Shown in pieces: positions 10,876 through 22,868 of a DNA stretch of 64,000 nt. Under the pieces are notes generated by a model. It was not told the DNA's origin. It saw nothing but the letters and a program-made list of their open reading frames with translations, and did no database searches. Source of the stretch: Medicago truncatula (taxonomy: Eukaryota > Streptophyta > Magnoliopsida > Fabales > Fabaceae); the NCBI RefSeq assembly GCF_003473485.1, contig NC_053044.1, forward strand, positions 54,786,091 through 54,850,090. Direction: 5' to 3'. Each line of letters opens with the position of its first letter. Position 1 is the stretch's first letter. The position numbers were made by a program, and so were the translations under genes.

Positions 10876-11640
10876 CACTGACGGAGCCAGAAATTTTATA
10901 GAATCTGGGCAAAAAGTTTATCGCAAATTCATATGTGACATAATATATATAAATAGTCATAAATCAAAATAAAAAAAGTTCGTCATTTTTTCAACAAAAG
11001 TACAATTTGAAATAAGAAAGATGAAATATAACATGTCAATAGCGTGCTAAATAAAATTAGGAGGTAAATGCCCTTTCTGCGAAGATTAGCAACATAAAAA
11101 ATCTCGGCATGGTAATGGTGAAGATTAGTGACAGTCCTCCCTTCTAGTCTTGAACGACCTTGAACCGATATTTCTTCATCCATATTTGGCACCAGAATAC
11201 CTTTAGCAACACAAAATTCTTGAACATCAACGAATAAATTATCCCAACCACTATCTCTCAATGTGGCCAACCGAGCTCTGACGACATTAATTAATTCCAT
11301 GGCAAGCACAATATTAAGATCTTTTCTTTGCAAGATTTTTGAAAGATCGATTGTGATACCAAACAGCTTTAACATTAACTTCAAAATGAAAGCAAATTTA
11401 AAACTCTCCATTTTTTCTATCAAACCCGCCGCTTGAGATGGTCCACGTCCATCTTCATGAACCATACTAAGCACCACTAACACGGAGAAGAGTATACGCG
11501 CTGAAAAAATAGAAACAAAACACTAAATTTTGTCTTTTTTTTTTTTAAGTAGGAAAAATGGCATTGGGCTGGGCTTTTACAAAGCAAGCAGCAGAGCCTG
11601 GGCTACAGCCCAGCCTAGCTGGGTGGTGTCTCCGCCACTG
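10876..11640 (-). mobile_element. hAT element relic with an exact 8-bp TSD
   Basis: The ends are short inverted repeats of the hAT type (left CACTGACGGAGCC; right ends TCCGCCACTG, complementary to CAGTGGCGGA). A perfect 8-bp duplication, CATATAGT, lies at 10868-10875 and 11641-11648, the hAT target length. It contains a minus-strand remnant of a TTF-type zinc-finger (ZMYM-like) hAT transposase at 10983-11483. At 765 bp it is a deletion derivative. Confidence 0.9.
10983..11483 (-). pseudogene. hAT transposase fragment (TTF/ZMYM-like)
   Basis: A 166-codon open frame includes LQRKDLNIVLAMELINVVRA and then DSGWDNLFVDVQEFCVAKGI, MDEEISVQGRSRLEGRTVTN and LHHYHAEIFYV, recognisable as the middle part of plant TTF-type hAT transposases. 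The N-terminal zinc finger and the C-terminal dimerisation region are missing, and the frame runs out into a hydrophobic non-homologous tail. It lies inside the hAT terminal repeats and cannot encode an active transposase. Confidence 0.75.
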
Positions 11641-11763
11641 CATATAGTCATATTTATAGGTAACCATATTTGAGTTTTAATTAAAGAAAGTGGCTTTTAA
11701 TTAATTTTTCAGTTATCACATCAAAAGTAATGTGTTAATCACTTAACCCCGATATTCATTTGG

Positions 11764-11982
11764 GCCCCATTTGGATTGAGTTTAATTTGAGCTTATGGAA
11801 AATAGCTTATGCAAATAAATAATCTTTTATTTATTATTCATGAGTTTGTCAAGGTAGTTTATGAAAAAACAACTTATGAAGATAAAATTTCCAATACTGA
11901 AAAATTATGAATTAATATAAAACTTATTTATTTGTATAAGCTACTTTTCATAATCTCAAAATAAGCTCAATCCAAATGGGGC
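11764..11982. mobile_element. TIR MITE, probably hAT-like
   Basis: Left GCCCCATTTGGATTGAG and right CTCAATCCAAATGGGGC are perfect 17-bp inverted ends of a 219-bp AT-rich segment. No clean target duplication could be read, so the superfamily is uncertain. Confidence 0.7.
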
Positions 11983-13214
11983 ATTGGTTGGTTTCAATTT
12001 ACTGTTTATTATTTATTATGAAATTTTAAATAAAGTGAGAAAATAAAAATATTAGATTGATACAAAATAAAATGAAGTTATGGAAATATAAATTTAGTAA
12101 ATCAAAATATATTAATTTTTGAATTTTTATACTATATTATAAATCAAATGTTTTTCAAATTGCTAATTTCAAAATTTTAATAAAATATATAACAAATATT
12201 ATGTCTAGAGTTGGCAGGATGGGTTGGCTAGATGACATATAGGAGTTGTACATGCTTTTAAAATGCAACATTACATAAAAAAATTCGAACATATTACGCT
12301 GTTACACGTCAATACATATTACACTTTAATGGAGCGGACACAACGATATAAAATGTTATTTTCATTCATTATCCTAAACATGTAATCTACATCGTCATCA
12401 TCATGGATAACTTTTGAAAAATAAACGGTCTTCCAACTCTCTTCATCTTTATCCGCCACGAGATTGATGCATGACACCCGTACAAATAGATGAGATGTTC
12501 TTTGATATTTACCAAGATGGATAAACTATTTGTTAAGTTGTACCTTCAACTTATCCAAATTGTCAGTGTAGGTTAAAAAAACTTCAATCGTCCTCTTGAA
12601 AAAAGAGTATCAGACATGAGCTTCAACTTCAACTTGACGTTTTTCAATGATTTGAGCTCAAGCTTTTGCTCCAAAAAATTGTACTTTTGGGTGTTTTGAA
12701 GTTGAAGAGAGGAAGAAGTGTGTATTTGAAGTGTGGAGTTTTTGGGTTTGTCCTAAAATAGTAATGCATATCAACGTTGGTTAAATCATGTTAGCACTAC
12801 GTGAGTCAAGTCACGTTGTTTTTGACGCAAGTTAATTCACGTTGGAAATATTTTTGGTAGTTTAGGGTGGGAATGAGCAAATCATATCGGAAAACAAATC
12901 TAAAATAAATAAATCTATCTAAGAAAGCAATATTTATTCCTTAAAAAAAAGCACTATTTATAACTAAAAAATAAATTAAAAAAATCATAAAACCCCATAC
13001 AAAAATTAGATATTCAGTGTAAGCTCACTCGTCTAAAATGAGAGATGTGAAATACTCTCTCATCCTGTGTGTTTGTCGGATAGCATCTGAGTGACATTAG
13101 AGTATCAATTCCATGTCATATTGGCACAATGTCATAAGTGTATAAAAAAATCTTTTTGAGAGTGTGAAAAAAGTCATTTATAATATTGTGATTGATCAAA
13201 CGTTGATATCCAAA
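11983..13214. other. Intergenic sequence with possible MULE transposase remnant
   Basis: On the minus strand, about 12320-12465, an open stretch reads VADKDEESWKTVYFSKVIHD followed by DDDVDYMFRIMNENN, reminiscent of the N-terminal region of plant MuDR-type transposases. It has no partner domains. Nothing else was recognised. Confidence 0.3.
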
Positions 13215-13395
13215 GAGAAATGATATTTGTACAACCACTTTCTCACAACTTTTTGACAATTTTCTCTTTCATATTCACATTATCCTCTTATTCTCCCTCT
13301 TCCTTTTTCTCTCTCCATTGTTTTTGACCAATGAAAAAAAAAAAAAAAAATTGTCACAAAAGTTATCTCATATGGTTGTTCAAATAACACTGCTC
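13215..13395. mobile_element. Mutator-type MITE, copy B
   Basis: Inverted ends GAGAAATGATATTTGTACAA and CAAATAACACTGCTC. The flanks ATATCCAAA (13206-13214) and ATACCCAAA (13396-13404) are a 9-bp duplication with one mismatch. Confidence 0.85.
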
Positions 13396-14370
13396 ATACC
13401 CAAATGCCATCCAAGTACTATCTTTGTTTGCCACCGGTAGACTACACTAGTTTACTCAAAGTATAGAGAATAAACACATTACACTTTCATAATAGAGTAT
13501 CCTCGATCACCGCAGAAAATTGAAGCATTGGCATTATTGGTTGCAAAGTGGTAGAATACTGATAACAAAATCTAATGCATGACTATTTTCGATAAGTACA
13601 AAATAAAATATTTGTTGTATAGTTTATTGAATAGTGACCAGGTTAATTATTATAAATACATACTTAAGATGTACCGACTAGATAAAAGCTCTGTGAGATT
13701 TTTTATATATATACATCATCATGATAGTAGGCCATGAAGAAATAATAAAATAAACAAAGTGCGCATTATACGCATAGACTATTGTATCTTTTCTCAGTAA
13801 GCTGACAATTAAATATGAACAATATAAGGCTAAAGTAAAAAATCAATCCTGATATAATATAACAAAAAGTTGTCATTTGAATTACCTCGAACTCTACATA
13901 TTATTAGTTTATAATAGCGTGTAATATGTGAGTCACTATATTCAAAAGCAACAAAAAAATATGTAAGTCACTGTTGCTTTTCTCCTACTTGTATTAATAT
14001 CCATATTTATCATCATAAAAAATGAAAGAAAGAAAACTATAAACAATATGGTACTTGGATGCTAAATTAAATATGTATATCAACACACGCCACTGGTCTA
14101 GAACATACGAATTGGAATGCACCAAAAAGAACATACGGATTGGATCCTCTTAATTTCAAAAAAATAAATAGATAAATTGTTAAGAGATAAACATAAAGAC
14201 TCTTATTCATCAAAATTAAATATTGTATATTTTTGAAATTATTGGAATTTGATCTCTGTGTTTGTCATCTCTTGATATATTCTAGAATTAGATGGTTAAA
14301 AACACCAACAATGAAATGATGAATGATTTTAAATGGTAGAGGATTTAGCCCTTTAAACATGCAAGCATGT
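13396..14370. other. AT-rich intergenic sequence
   Basis: No gene, terminal repeats or coding remnant recognised. Confidence 0.45.
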
Positions 14371-14380
14371 GTTCCGTCAT

Positions 14381-14500
14381 TTTTTTTGTTAGGCAGTTTA
14401 ATAGTTAGAATTCAGAATAAGTGGGGTATCCGGGATTCGAACCCCGACTCCTGCATATAACAATGCATGTCCCTGCCAACTGAACTATGCTTACGAGGAC
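14381..14500 (-). mobile_element. tRNA-derived SINE, antisense, with exact TSD
   Basis: The minus strand reads CCTCGTAAGCATAGTTCAGT (A box) and GGGGTTCGAATCCCGG (B box), ending in an A tail. The duplication GTTCCGTCATTT lies at 14371-14382 (partly shared with the tail) and 14501-14512. Confidence 0.9.
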
Positions 14501-14990
14501 GTTCCGTCATTTACTCTTGCATATGGAAAAAATGGTAGGGTATGTTAATTAATTTGTTTCAAATTAATAGATTTTTTATTTGAATATTTTTACCGGAATA
14601 TAAATATATATGGGAGTTTTATTCCTACTTTGGTTAACATTTACTATTATTTTTTAGAATTATTTGAAGAGGAAGTTTTATGGATAGTTACACTAGAATT
14701 TATTTTTATGTTACCGTATATATGAGAATTTTTTGCCGCCAATTTGTTTTGAAAAGTTATTTTTTTTCTCAGAAATATTTACATCGAGGAATAAAATCTA
14801 ATAGAGAGTAGGTGTGTGTGTGTTAACATAACTTGAATTAGAGGGGTGTTCAAAAATAAACACTCAATAGAGAGTATATGTGTATACCTATAGAAAACAA
14901 AAAACAATATATAACAATTCGTTTCATTTTTAAATTTTTTTAAAGAAAATTAAACTATTGGTTTGTTTGAACTCCCGTGAGATATATGTG
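14501..14990. other. Intergenic sequence
   Basis: AT-rich, no coding or terminal repeats recognised. Homology to the second DUF761 unit begins just downstream, near 14990. Confidence 0.4.
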
Positions 14991-15543
14991 GGTCATATAT
15001 AGGTGATAAAGTCTGGACCCCTATTTGGTTGGTGTTATGTATATTGTCAAGTTAATCAATTTATACCAAGTTATTTTAAAGTCGGCAGTGCTAATCAAGG
15101 CTTTTCTTTCTATACCCGATTGAAATCTTTAACATCAAGAGAGGGACATGTTCAAGGACACATTTAATTAAATTATCAACTAACAAGAAAAAGCATGCCA
15201 AAGAAAAATAAAATAATTAAAAGGAATATATAAGTGCAATACTGTAATAATATTATAATTAAAAAAACATAATGATAGCAAAAGAAGTTCCAATAACAAG
15301 GAAAGTAAGGAAAAAGAAAGACAAGCACAATGAAACTGTCATGATTATAGTTCACTACCACCTATCAATATCCAAAACAGCAACATTAAACCAACGTTCT
15401 CTTTCTCTGCCCTTATCCTACCTAGCTTTTTCTTTCCTTTAAATTCCAAAGTCTTTGCCAATAATCCTATTGCCTTGTTATAACTTTGCTATATATATTT
15501 CTCTCTAACACTAATTAGTTACATTGTTAATTAATTATTATTA

Positions 15544-16152
15544 ATGATAACAGAAAATTACAGATCAATGAAACTTCATACAGAAACAGAGTGCTGTCTC
15601 CCTAATAATGTGACAGACATTACATGCATGGATAACCAACCAACGGTGGTGATTGAGAAATTGAGCAAAACGGTGCGTTTACTAGGTTTCATGTTACAAA
15701 ACGGTGTCTCTAAGAGTAACAGAGTGATACAAGATATGCAAGAAGTGATGAAGAGAGGGAAAAACATAGGGAAAGCATTGAACAGCGTGATGGTGAAGCA
15801 CCATGAAGCACTCACGTGCCGACCACGTGATGCTGATATGTATTTCATTTCACCGTTGGAGTATCAGTTCAGCTGTAGTAGCAGTCCACCTCGTCTCTCT
15901 CGCGGTGGCGCCAGCAGTAGTAGGAGGAAGCTTTTGTCTCCGGCCAAGGAGGATGGTCGCCGGCAAATGAAGGTGTGTCGCGGCAATGAAAGGAGGCGCG
16001 TGAAGATGACAACTTTGTCTAGGGAGACAGAAAAGGAGAAAGAGTTTCATGTTGACCAGGCGGCGGAAGAGTTCATAGAAAAGTTTTACAGAGAATTGAG
16101 GTTGCAGAAATGGTTGGATCATCATCAACATCAACATCAACATCACTATTAA
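15544..16152 (+). CDS. DUF761 (cotton fiber) domain protein, paralog 1
   Basis: A single exon of up to 202 residues. The diagnostic part is the C-terminal DUF761 motif, HVDQAAEEFIEKFYRELRLQ followed by KWLDHH, ending in a His/Gln-rich tail. The middle is basic and Ser/Arg-rich (SSPPRLSRGGASSSRRKLLS), and the N-terminal 100 residues are conserved with the paralog at 20620. Members of this family are small plant proteins, some induced by stress or elicitors; the biochemical role is not known. Two starts are possible: 15544, or 15568 (MKLHTET), which matches the paralog's start and is the more likely one. The promoter has a TATA run at about 15487-15497. Flanking homology to the second copy extends from roughly 14990 to 16560, showing that the whole gene was duplicated. 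Confidence 0.85.
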   Translation: MITENYRSMKLHTETECCLPNNVTDITCMDNQPTVVIEKLSKTVRLLGFMLQNGVSKSNRVIQDMQEVMKRGKNIGKALNSVMVKHHEALTCRPRDADMYFISPLEYQFSCSSSPPRLSRGGASSSRRKLLSPAKEDGRRQMKVCRGNERRRVKMTTLSRETEKEKEFHVDQAAEEFIEKFYRELRLQKWLDHHQHQHQHHY

Positions 16153-16559
16153 TGCTGACGTGTCCTGTGTGTTTGACCCAGCTAGTAATCATGTGGATGT
16201 GGCAGGTGAATCATATTCAAACTCCAGTGACAAATCTGCTTCTGAGGCTCTCTCTTTGAATCTCTGTACTATGTATATGTTATGTTAATGTTAATGTTAG
16301 TTCATGTAATTGTAGGTACCTTATTATTGACCTGCAATTGTTTTCTTTTCGTACTGTAGTGTTGTTATGCTATCATCAACAAAGCTAGCTTCTTTCACTT
16401 TACTACGTTTATTTCAATTACCTTCCCTTTCTAAATTCAACTGGTTAATCACTCTTTTGCTAACAAAAAAATAAGAATTAATATGTTTTGTTCACTCTCA
16501 AAAAGATGTATATCATCTCATCTAATCTAATTAGTCTTTAAAAAAATTATTTCATGTTT

Positions 16560-17715
16560 ACAGAGATGATCCTTATCATTTTTAGAAGCAAGAAGACTGG
16601 AATCAAAGTCGGTACTTGCAACTTTTTAAATTATGTGATGTGATGGTCAAGTGACTAGAAGGTCATTTTTATTTTTAGTTGTGTAATTAGGTTGACGAGG
16701 GACGTAAATAGTCATCACCAATGCATGACACTATGATATATTTAATAAACTGTTTCTTCTGACATGTTTCGAAGCAAATCAACACATAATTGAAACAAAT
16801 TCATAAGAGAATGAAAATGACTATGTGTAAATAAGGACCGATGAGTGAGCAGGAAGGTTCAAGAAGTGGATCTCAATGGGATTGGTGGTCTAATGAATAG
16901 AATTGTTAACCATTCAGTTCTTAAGGGAAAAAGATGCTCTGATGATCTGGAGTTCGACTAAGATGTAGATGTTGTCCGACAAAAAATTGTTTCATTTAAA
17001 AATCAAAATAAAAATCTCTCAAACGATTTGATCTTTTGATGGAGATCATCAATCATATGATGCTTATCACTTAGTTGATCATTTCCAATGTTAATCAACA
17101 CTATCTTGCTTCTTAGCTAATTAAGATTATAATGATGTTAATTTTTTTAAGGGATATAAAGATGTTAATATGATGCTTATATTTAAAAAATTAGTTTGTT
17201 CTCTTTTATGGAGTTTATGGTGTTGGGTTGGTCATGGGTCTTTGGTTGCTAGTATGGTTTATGGGTCTTTTAAGGTGTCTTGGCTTCCAAGTAAGCATGC
17301 TGAGGTATAAATAACATTTTTATAGTCTTAATTTTTTTCATAAGCTTTCAATCAAATTGAGAATTCAATCTTTAGATTTAATTAAGAACATTCTTATTCT
17401 TGTGGTGAATACTCAATTCAAATTTATAATTTTTTTTATGAGAGTGTGACACTTGTTCTTTCGACTTCTCATCATCTTCCACCTTATATGTTCTCTTTCT
17501 AGTTTGTTTGATTTTTCTTTTATTTTCTTACCTTTTCTACTTCATTTTCCTCTCTTATTCAAGAAAGTTTTTCACAAAGGTCAAGATCCAGATTGTGTGA
17601 ATCCTCTTGGGTCCACATCAGTGCCGGTGCGGGTATAAATGAGATTGTCCATTTGAAGAATAACTATAGTTGTTGATTGATGCTATTTATACAAAGAAGA
17701 CACATCTTTTATTGG
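16560..17715. other. Intergenic sequence with possible decayed SINE
   Basis: A segment at about 16860-16990 ends GGAGTTCGACTAAGATGTAG then TGTTGTCCGACAAAAAATTG and resembles a decayed SINE. The remainder shows nothing recognisable. Confidence 0.35.
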
Positions 17716-17860
17716 AAACCTATGTATAACATCAGAGCTTCATATAGTTACACATGCGACTTATTGGAAGCCTATGTATAAAATAAGAGCTTCATATAGT
17801 TGCACATGTGACTTTTTGAGCCATAGTTAACATAAGAGCTTCATAAGTGATTTGAAGAAA
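17716..17860. repeat. Short tandem repeat, ~60-bp period, about 2.5 copies
   Basis: The words CCTATGTATAA and GAGCTTCATATAGTT, plus CACATGYGACTT, recur in order with a few changes; the last copy is incomplete. Non-coding. Confidence 0.75.
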
Positions 17861-18383
17861 GTTTCCAATCAAACAGAGTGAGTAATCAATCATAAGAGAA
17901 ATTTTTTATACGAATTAAATATAGATATTTTTTTTGTTACAAAATTAAATACATAATATAAAATATAAAATAAGAAACTATAAGGGAGCCTTTGGCCATC
18001 CAAATTAAACATAAATTTTATATTAGATATAACCGAGATGAAAAATCTCAAACCATTGGATTCAATTTTTTTATGTAAAAAAAAAAATTGTTGGTGCCTA
18101 AGGAATTCAATTAGCCATCTAAATTGAAAACGGTAAATATGAAATTTGAAATGCAACAACACACTCTTTTAAACCCATTTGAGTTGTTTAGATATGTTGG
18201 TTTGGGATTTTAGAATGTGTTCATCTAAAGGTCTAAGGTTTGATTTCTCTTATGCTAATTTTGATGGGTTAAATCTTTACAAAGCTATGTTTTGATTTTA
18301 AATTGTGTTCCGCAGAGGATGCGATTGAGCCCATCAAATTAGTGAGTCTTTGAACCCAATACCGAATTTACAACAAGGTTTTT
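17861..18383. other. Intergenic sequence
   Basis: AT-rich; no gene or clear terminal repeats recognised. Confidence 0.4.
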
Positions 18384-18541
18384 TCTAAATTACCTTTGAA
18401 GAATGGTGGGTAATTTATCCACCAACCAATGAAAATGAGCAATTTATTTGTGGGGTCAAGATAGTTCATGTATATGTGCTTATGTGGCTAATGTGTATTG
18501 GTTGGGGTAAATTACTCATCATTCTTTCATGGGTAGCCTAG
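18384..18541. mobile_element. TIR element, ~158 bp (pair with 50071-50240)
   Basis: The ends are imperfect inverted repeats built on GAAGAATGGTGGGTAATTTA (left) and the complement of AAATTACTCATCATTCTTTC (right). The same element occurs in the opposite orientation at 50071-50240. No clear target duplication was determined. Confidence 0.65.
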
Positions 18542-18880
18542 TTGTCACCTTAAAACAAACATACACTCTTATGACATAATCTTTTTTTATCGGTCAAAAC
18601 CAATTTATGTAAATCCTATAACAATTTGGTGAGACTCATGTATTTGAATAAATAAAAGTGAGTATGTTTGTAAGCTGTAAGTGTGTGAATTTTAGAGCAG
18701 AAATCTAGTCTTGTTATCTAAATTAGAAGTAGAATTATCTATCTAATTTTGGATTCCACTAAAAAAAAATCATGGCCTAGTTTCTCCTCTGCCCCCAGTG
18801 GCAGATGTGTGGAATGCATGAATGCAGTAAAAGTTAGACTGCTGAGAATCTAACTTCTATAAAAGGAATTGTTCATATCA

Positions 18881-19134
18881 GATATGTATTTCGTTTCACC
18901 GTTGGAATATCAGTTCAGCTGTAGCAGCAATCCACCGCATCTCACTCGTGCATGGTGCAAGCAGCAGTAGGAGAAAGCTATTATCTCCGGCGGTAAATGA
19001 GGGTATGTCGTGGAACCAGAAATGAATGGAGGCGCGTAAAGATGACGAGGGAGAGGGCGGAGGAGCAGAAAGACTTTCATGTTGACCAGGCGGCAGAGGA
19101 GTTCACAGAGATGGTTGGATCATCATCATTGTTA
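18881..19134 (+). pseudogene. DUF761 pseudogene, middle copy
   Basis: This matches only the 3' half of the two intact paralogs, starting at the DMYFISPLEYQFSCSS equivalent. It is broken three ways: the first ~100 codons are absent; an extra few bases near 18950 (GCATGGTGC) shift the frame; and near 19109 a deletion of about 26 bp removes the FYRELRLQ part of the DUF761 motif, joining CACAGAG directly to ATGGTTGG. Homology continues in the 3' flank to about 19400. It is the relic of a third tandem unit. Confidence 0.8.
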
Positions 19135-19399
19135 ATGCTGATTGAGTGAGATAGCACATCATGTGCATGTAGCAGGTGAATCATATTATTCAAGATCAGA
19201 TATCTGTAGTTGTTGTAGGGTACGTTATTATTTGACCAATATAATTGACCTGCAATGGATATTCGTACTGTACTGTACTGTTATGCATTTTATCAAGTAT
19301 CAACAGCTAGCTTTTTAAACTTTACGACGTTGTTTCATTAACCTTCCCTTTTTAAATTCAAATGATTGCTCTTTTGGTAACAAAAAGAAAATTGAATTC

Positions 19400-20090
19400 A
19401 CCAACAAAAACAATTCAACTATGTAAATATGTTTTTAGTTTTCACTCTCAACCAAAATATAACAGGCCTTTCATCTATTCTAATTAGTGTCTACAAAATT
19501 TTCGCTATATTTCATAGGAGAATTGTTTTTATAGAATTAGGTTTAGAATATCATTATTAATTGCAATAAAAAAATAAAAAAAAACTATAGAGGTTGCCTT
19601 ATTTGATATTATATTTTTAAAAAGATGAAAAATCTCAAATCATTAATTAAGAATAGGTATCATTTGAATTTATCAAGGATTGCTAGGATGACATCAAGAG
19701 TGATTTCCCTTGTTATTCAACTTCTCGTTAAAGGATGTATTGCATTATATCATTCATTGTCTTGTTCCCGTTAACAAGATAATCTCTCAATACTCCCAAA
19801 ACCTCGTTCCTTTTGATTTACTACGAGACTAATCTCTTTTTTGGTGTTATTGTCACAACTTAAAGCTCTTAGTCTTAGGGATCCAAGACCAAGAGTGTGT
19901 TTTGTGGAGGTGGAATCACGGTTTTCCCTCACAAACTCATCATTGCTTGAGCAATTTTGTTACACTTAGGTTTTAACATATATATTTAGATCACATGAAG
20001 GCTCCAATTTAAAAAAAAAAAAAAAAACATTTCAATTCAACCTTTATGTTTGCATCTCTTAACAGAGATATTAATTTATATCAACTCTCA
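19400..20090. other. Intergenic sequence between DUF761 units
   Basis: No gene recognised. A 17-bp A run lies near 20012. Homology to the upstream flank of paralog 1 starts near 20095. Confidence 0.4.
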
Positions 20091-20619
20091 TAACAATATG
20101 TGGGTCAGAGATAACAAAGTCTCCACCCCTTTTTGGTGTGTGATATCAATTTCGATCGAATCATTTTACTAACTTTTAATTGCCGATAAGCTTCTTTATA
20201 CCAGTTTGAACTCTTTAGCACCAAGACAGAACTTGTTCAAAGACACATTTAATTAAATTGTCTCAACTAACGAAAATTAACAAATTTAAAGCATGCCAAA
20301 GAAAAATTAATTAATTAAAAGGAGTTCCAATAACATAGAAAGAATGGAAAAAGAAGGACGATCACAATAAAAGTGTCATGATTATACTTCACTACTATAG
20401 CTACCTAACAATATTCTTCAATATCCAAAACAGCAACATCAAATCAAACCAACATTCTCTCTCTTTCTTTGCCCTTGTCCTAACTTTTTCTTTCCTTTAA
20501 ATTCATAGGAGTAACTCACAAGTCTTCCCTCACAAAACTAACACAGATCTTAACCAATAATCCCATTGCCTTTGTTACAATTTTGCTGTTCTTTCTCTCC
20601 CATAAATTGCTAATCATTA

Positions 20620-21183
20620 ATGAAACTAGACACAGAAACAGATTGGTGTCTCCCTAACAATGTTACAGACATTACATGCATGGATAAACAACCAACGGTG
20701 GTAATTGAGAAAGTGAGCAAAACTGTGCGTTTACTAGGTTTTCTGATACAAAACGGTGTCTCTAAGAGTCATAGAGTTATGCAGGATATGCAAGAAGTGA
20801 TGAAGAGAGGAAAAAACATAGGGAAAGCACTGAACAACGTGATGGTGAAGCACCATGAAGCACTCACGTGCCGTCCACGTGATGCTGATATGTATTTTAT
20901 TTCACCGTTGGAGTATCAGTTCAGCTGTAGCAGCAGTCCACCGCGTCTCTCTCGTGGTGCAAACAGTAGTAGGAGGAAGCTATTATCTCCGGTGGCAGAA
21001 CGCAGTCGCCGGCAAATGAGGGTGTATTATGGAACCAGAAATGAAGGGAGGCGCGTGAAGATGACGAAAAGGGAGACGGTTGAGGAGGTGTTTGAGGTGG
21101 ATCAAGCGGCAGAGGAGTTCATAGAGAGGTTTTACAGAGAGTTGAGGTTGCAGAAATGGTTGGATCATCATTATCACTATTAA
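20620..21183 (+). CDS. DUF761 (cotton fiber) domain protein, paralog 2
   Basis: A single exon of 187 residues, starting MKLDTETDWCLPNNVTDITC and ending with the DUF761 signature VDQAAEEFIERFYRELRLQK. It is collinear with paralog 1, with high identity through residue 110, more variable basic Ser/Arg linker residues, and a shorter His tail. The start is unambiguous because the upstream frame is closed. The 5' flank is similar to that of paralog 1 for about 500 bp, so the two genes probably began with the same promoter. The function of the family is unknown; a nuclear role would fit the basic linker but is only inference. Confidence 0.87.
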   Translation: MKLDTETDWCLPNNVTDITCMDKQPTVVIEKVSKTVRLLGFLIQNGVSKSHRVMQDMQEVMKRGKNIGKALNNVMVKHHEALTCRPRDADMYFISPLEYQFSCSSSPPRLSRGANSSRRKLLSPVAERSRRQMRVYYGTRNEGRRVKMTKRETVEEVFEVDQAAEEFIERFYRELRLQKWLDHHYHY

Positions 21184-21950
21184 TGGTGATGTGTCACATG
21201 TTGTGTTGTGTTTGACCCAGTAGGTAAAACATCATGTGCATGCATGTGGCAGGTGAATCATATTGAAGCTCAAATAACAAACAAACAACTCTATTTCTGC
21301 AGCTCCTGTTAATGTTGTTGATTACCTTACCTGTAGACTGTAGTTGTTTGTAGATGCGTTATTATTAATGGTCTGCAATGCAATGTATTTTCGTACTTTT
21401 CTGTTATCAACAACAACAACAACAATAGCTACCCTCTTTTTTACTTCTCCACGTTACTGCGTTCACCTTACCTTTCAAATCATTAACTCTTTTGGTAATA
21501 AGAAACAAAAATTGTTTTTGCTCTTTGGTTTTTACCTCTTATTAAATTTTAGTCTTTTCAAAATTGGTTTTTAATAAATTGATTTTAGGACAAAAATGAG
21601 GAAATATAAACATTTTCATAAATTTTATGTTTAGTACGGCCAAACTTTTTGGTGGAGACGCACAAAAGGTCTTACATTTCGTTAAGGAAAATGTTACATA
21701 AACACCTTTTATTTCCATACACCCTTGTACACCCCATACATTAGGAAGAGAGAATAGGAGAGAAAAGAGAAAGTGTGCTTGTGCGGGGTCTATGTGGCCA
21801 CGTGTCAGATTTTTGTGTGGGTGTTAAAGGATGTATTGTCATCTAAGGATGTCTATGTATCATAACTCGTTCGTTAAATATGAAAAAATAAAGTTGAGAG
21901 ATCAGTTAGTTAGTTACATCTTTAGATATGTAATAGTATAAAAAAATAAG
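21184..21950. other. 3' flank and intergenic sequence
   Basis: Homology with the 3' flanks of the other DUF761 units fades near 21500; beyond that nothing was recognised. Confidence 0.4.
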
Positions 21951-22449
21951 GGTTAAATATGTTTTTAGTCCCTATAAATATACCAACTTTTCATTTTAGT
22001 CCCTCTAAAAATTTTCTTCAACTTTTAGTCCCTATAAAATTTTCAATCACTACTTTTAGTCCTTCTTTTAAAGCAAACTCATGCGTAGACTTCATATTTT
22101 TGAATAAAATTTTGCAGAAAAATTCATAATATTATAAGAATCTCTCCCTAAAAAAGTTAGAAATTTTCAACAGAAACATGAATTTAATATGAATTTTTAT
22201 ATTATTTACGGTTAAAAATTCATATTTAATTTGTGTTTTTGTTAAAAAATTCTAACTTTTTTCGTGAATTTTTTTACTATATTCTACACATTTCTGCATA
22301 ATTTTATTAAAAAATACAAAAATTAACTTGAAAATATGGACTAAAAGTAGTGATTGAAAATTTTATAGGGACTAAAAGTTGAAGGAAAATTTTAAAAGGA
22401 CTAAAATGAAAAGTTGGTATATTTATAGGGACCAAAAACATATTTAACC
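21951..22449. mobile_element. Legume-type long-TIR element (GGTTAAATATG family)
   Basis: About 130-bp inverted ends (left GGTTAAATATGTTTTTAGTC, right ends CATATTTAACC) flank a short AT-rich core. The arms contain repeated TTTTAGTCCCT words. The flanks are A-rich and no unambiguous duplication can be read. A half copy lies at 41408-41536. Confidence 0.8.
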
Positions 22450-22741
22450 TAAAAAAAATAATGTGTAACCATTATTGCTTTTCATATGTGAGGTTAAAAA
22501 TCTCGACTTTATGAGCACAGTATAGCTAGTTAATTTTCTTCAATAAAAAATTGGTTGACTGGCTTTTATGATTATGCCTAATGTTGTCATAAAAATAAAA
22601 AATAATTGTTTAAATAACATAATTGATTTCAATTAACTAGTTAAAGTCAGACACCATATCATCGTGATGAAACCACGGTCCTGATGCGTTACATATTATT
22701 GTGTATTATCTATCGAAACCATTCTTTTTTTATTTTTCTTT

Positions 22742-22868
22742 TGTTATGTAGTCTGGTAGTTAGAATTCACCTTTTTTAAAATGAATAAGTGAGGTGTCCG
22801 AAATTTAAACCCTAACTTCTGTATATAATAATATATATCTCTATCAACTAAGTTGTGCTCAAAGGGTT
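22742..22868 (-). mobile_element. Decayed SINE, antisense
   Basis: It aligns with the copy at 14381-14500 (GTTATGTAGTCTGGTAGTTA, then GTGAGGTGTCCGAAATTTAAAC) but both promoter boxes are mutated. Confidence 0.65.

Noticed and set aside
15576-16146. Minus-strand open frames over DUF761 paralog 1
   Set aside because: Antisense shadows of the conserved plus-strand gene, including a Met/Leu run produced by the His codons.
21942-22458. 9-bp target duplication for the GGTTAAATATG element
   Set aside because: The flanks are A-rich and do not align cleanly (AAAAATAAG against TAAAAAAAA), so no duplication is claimed.
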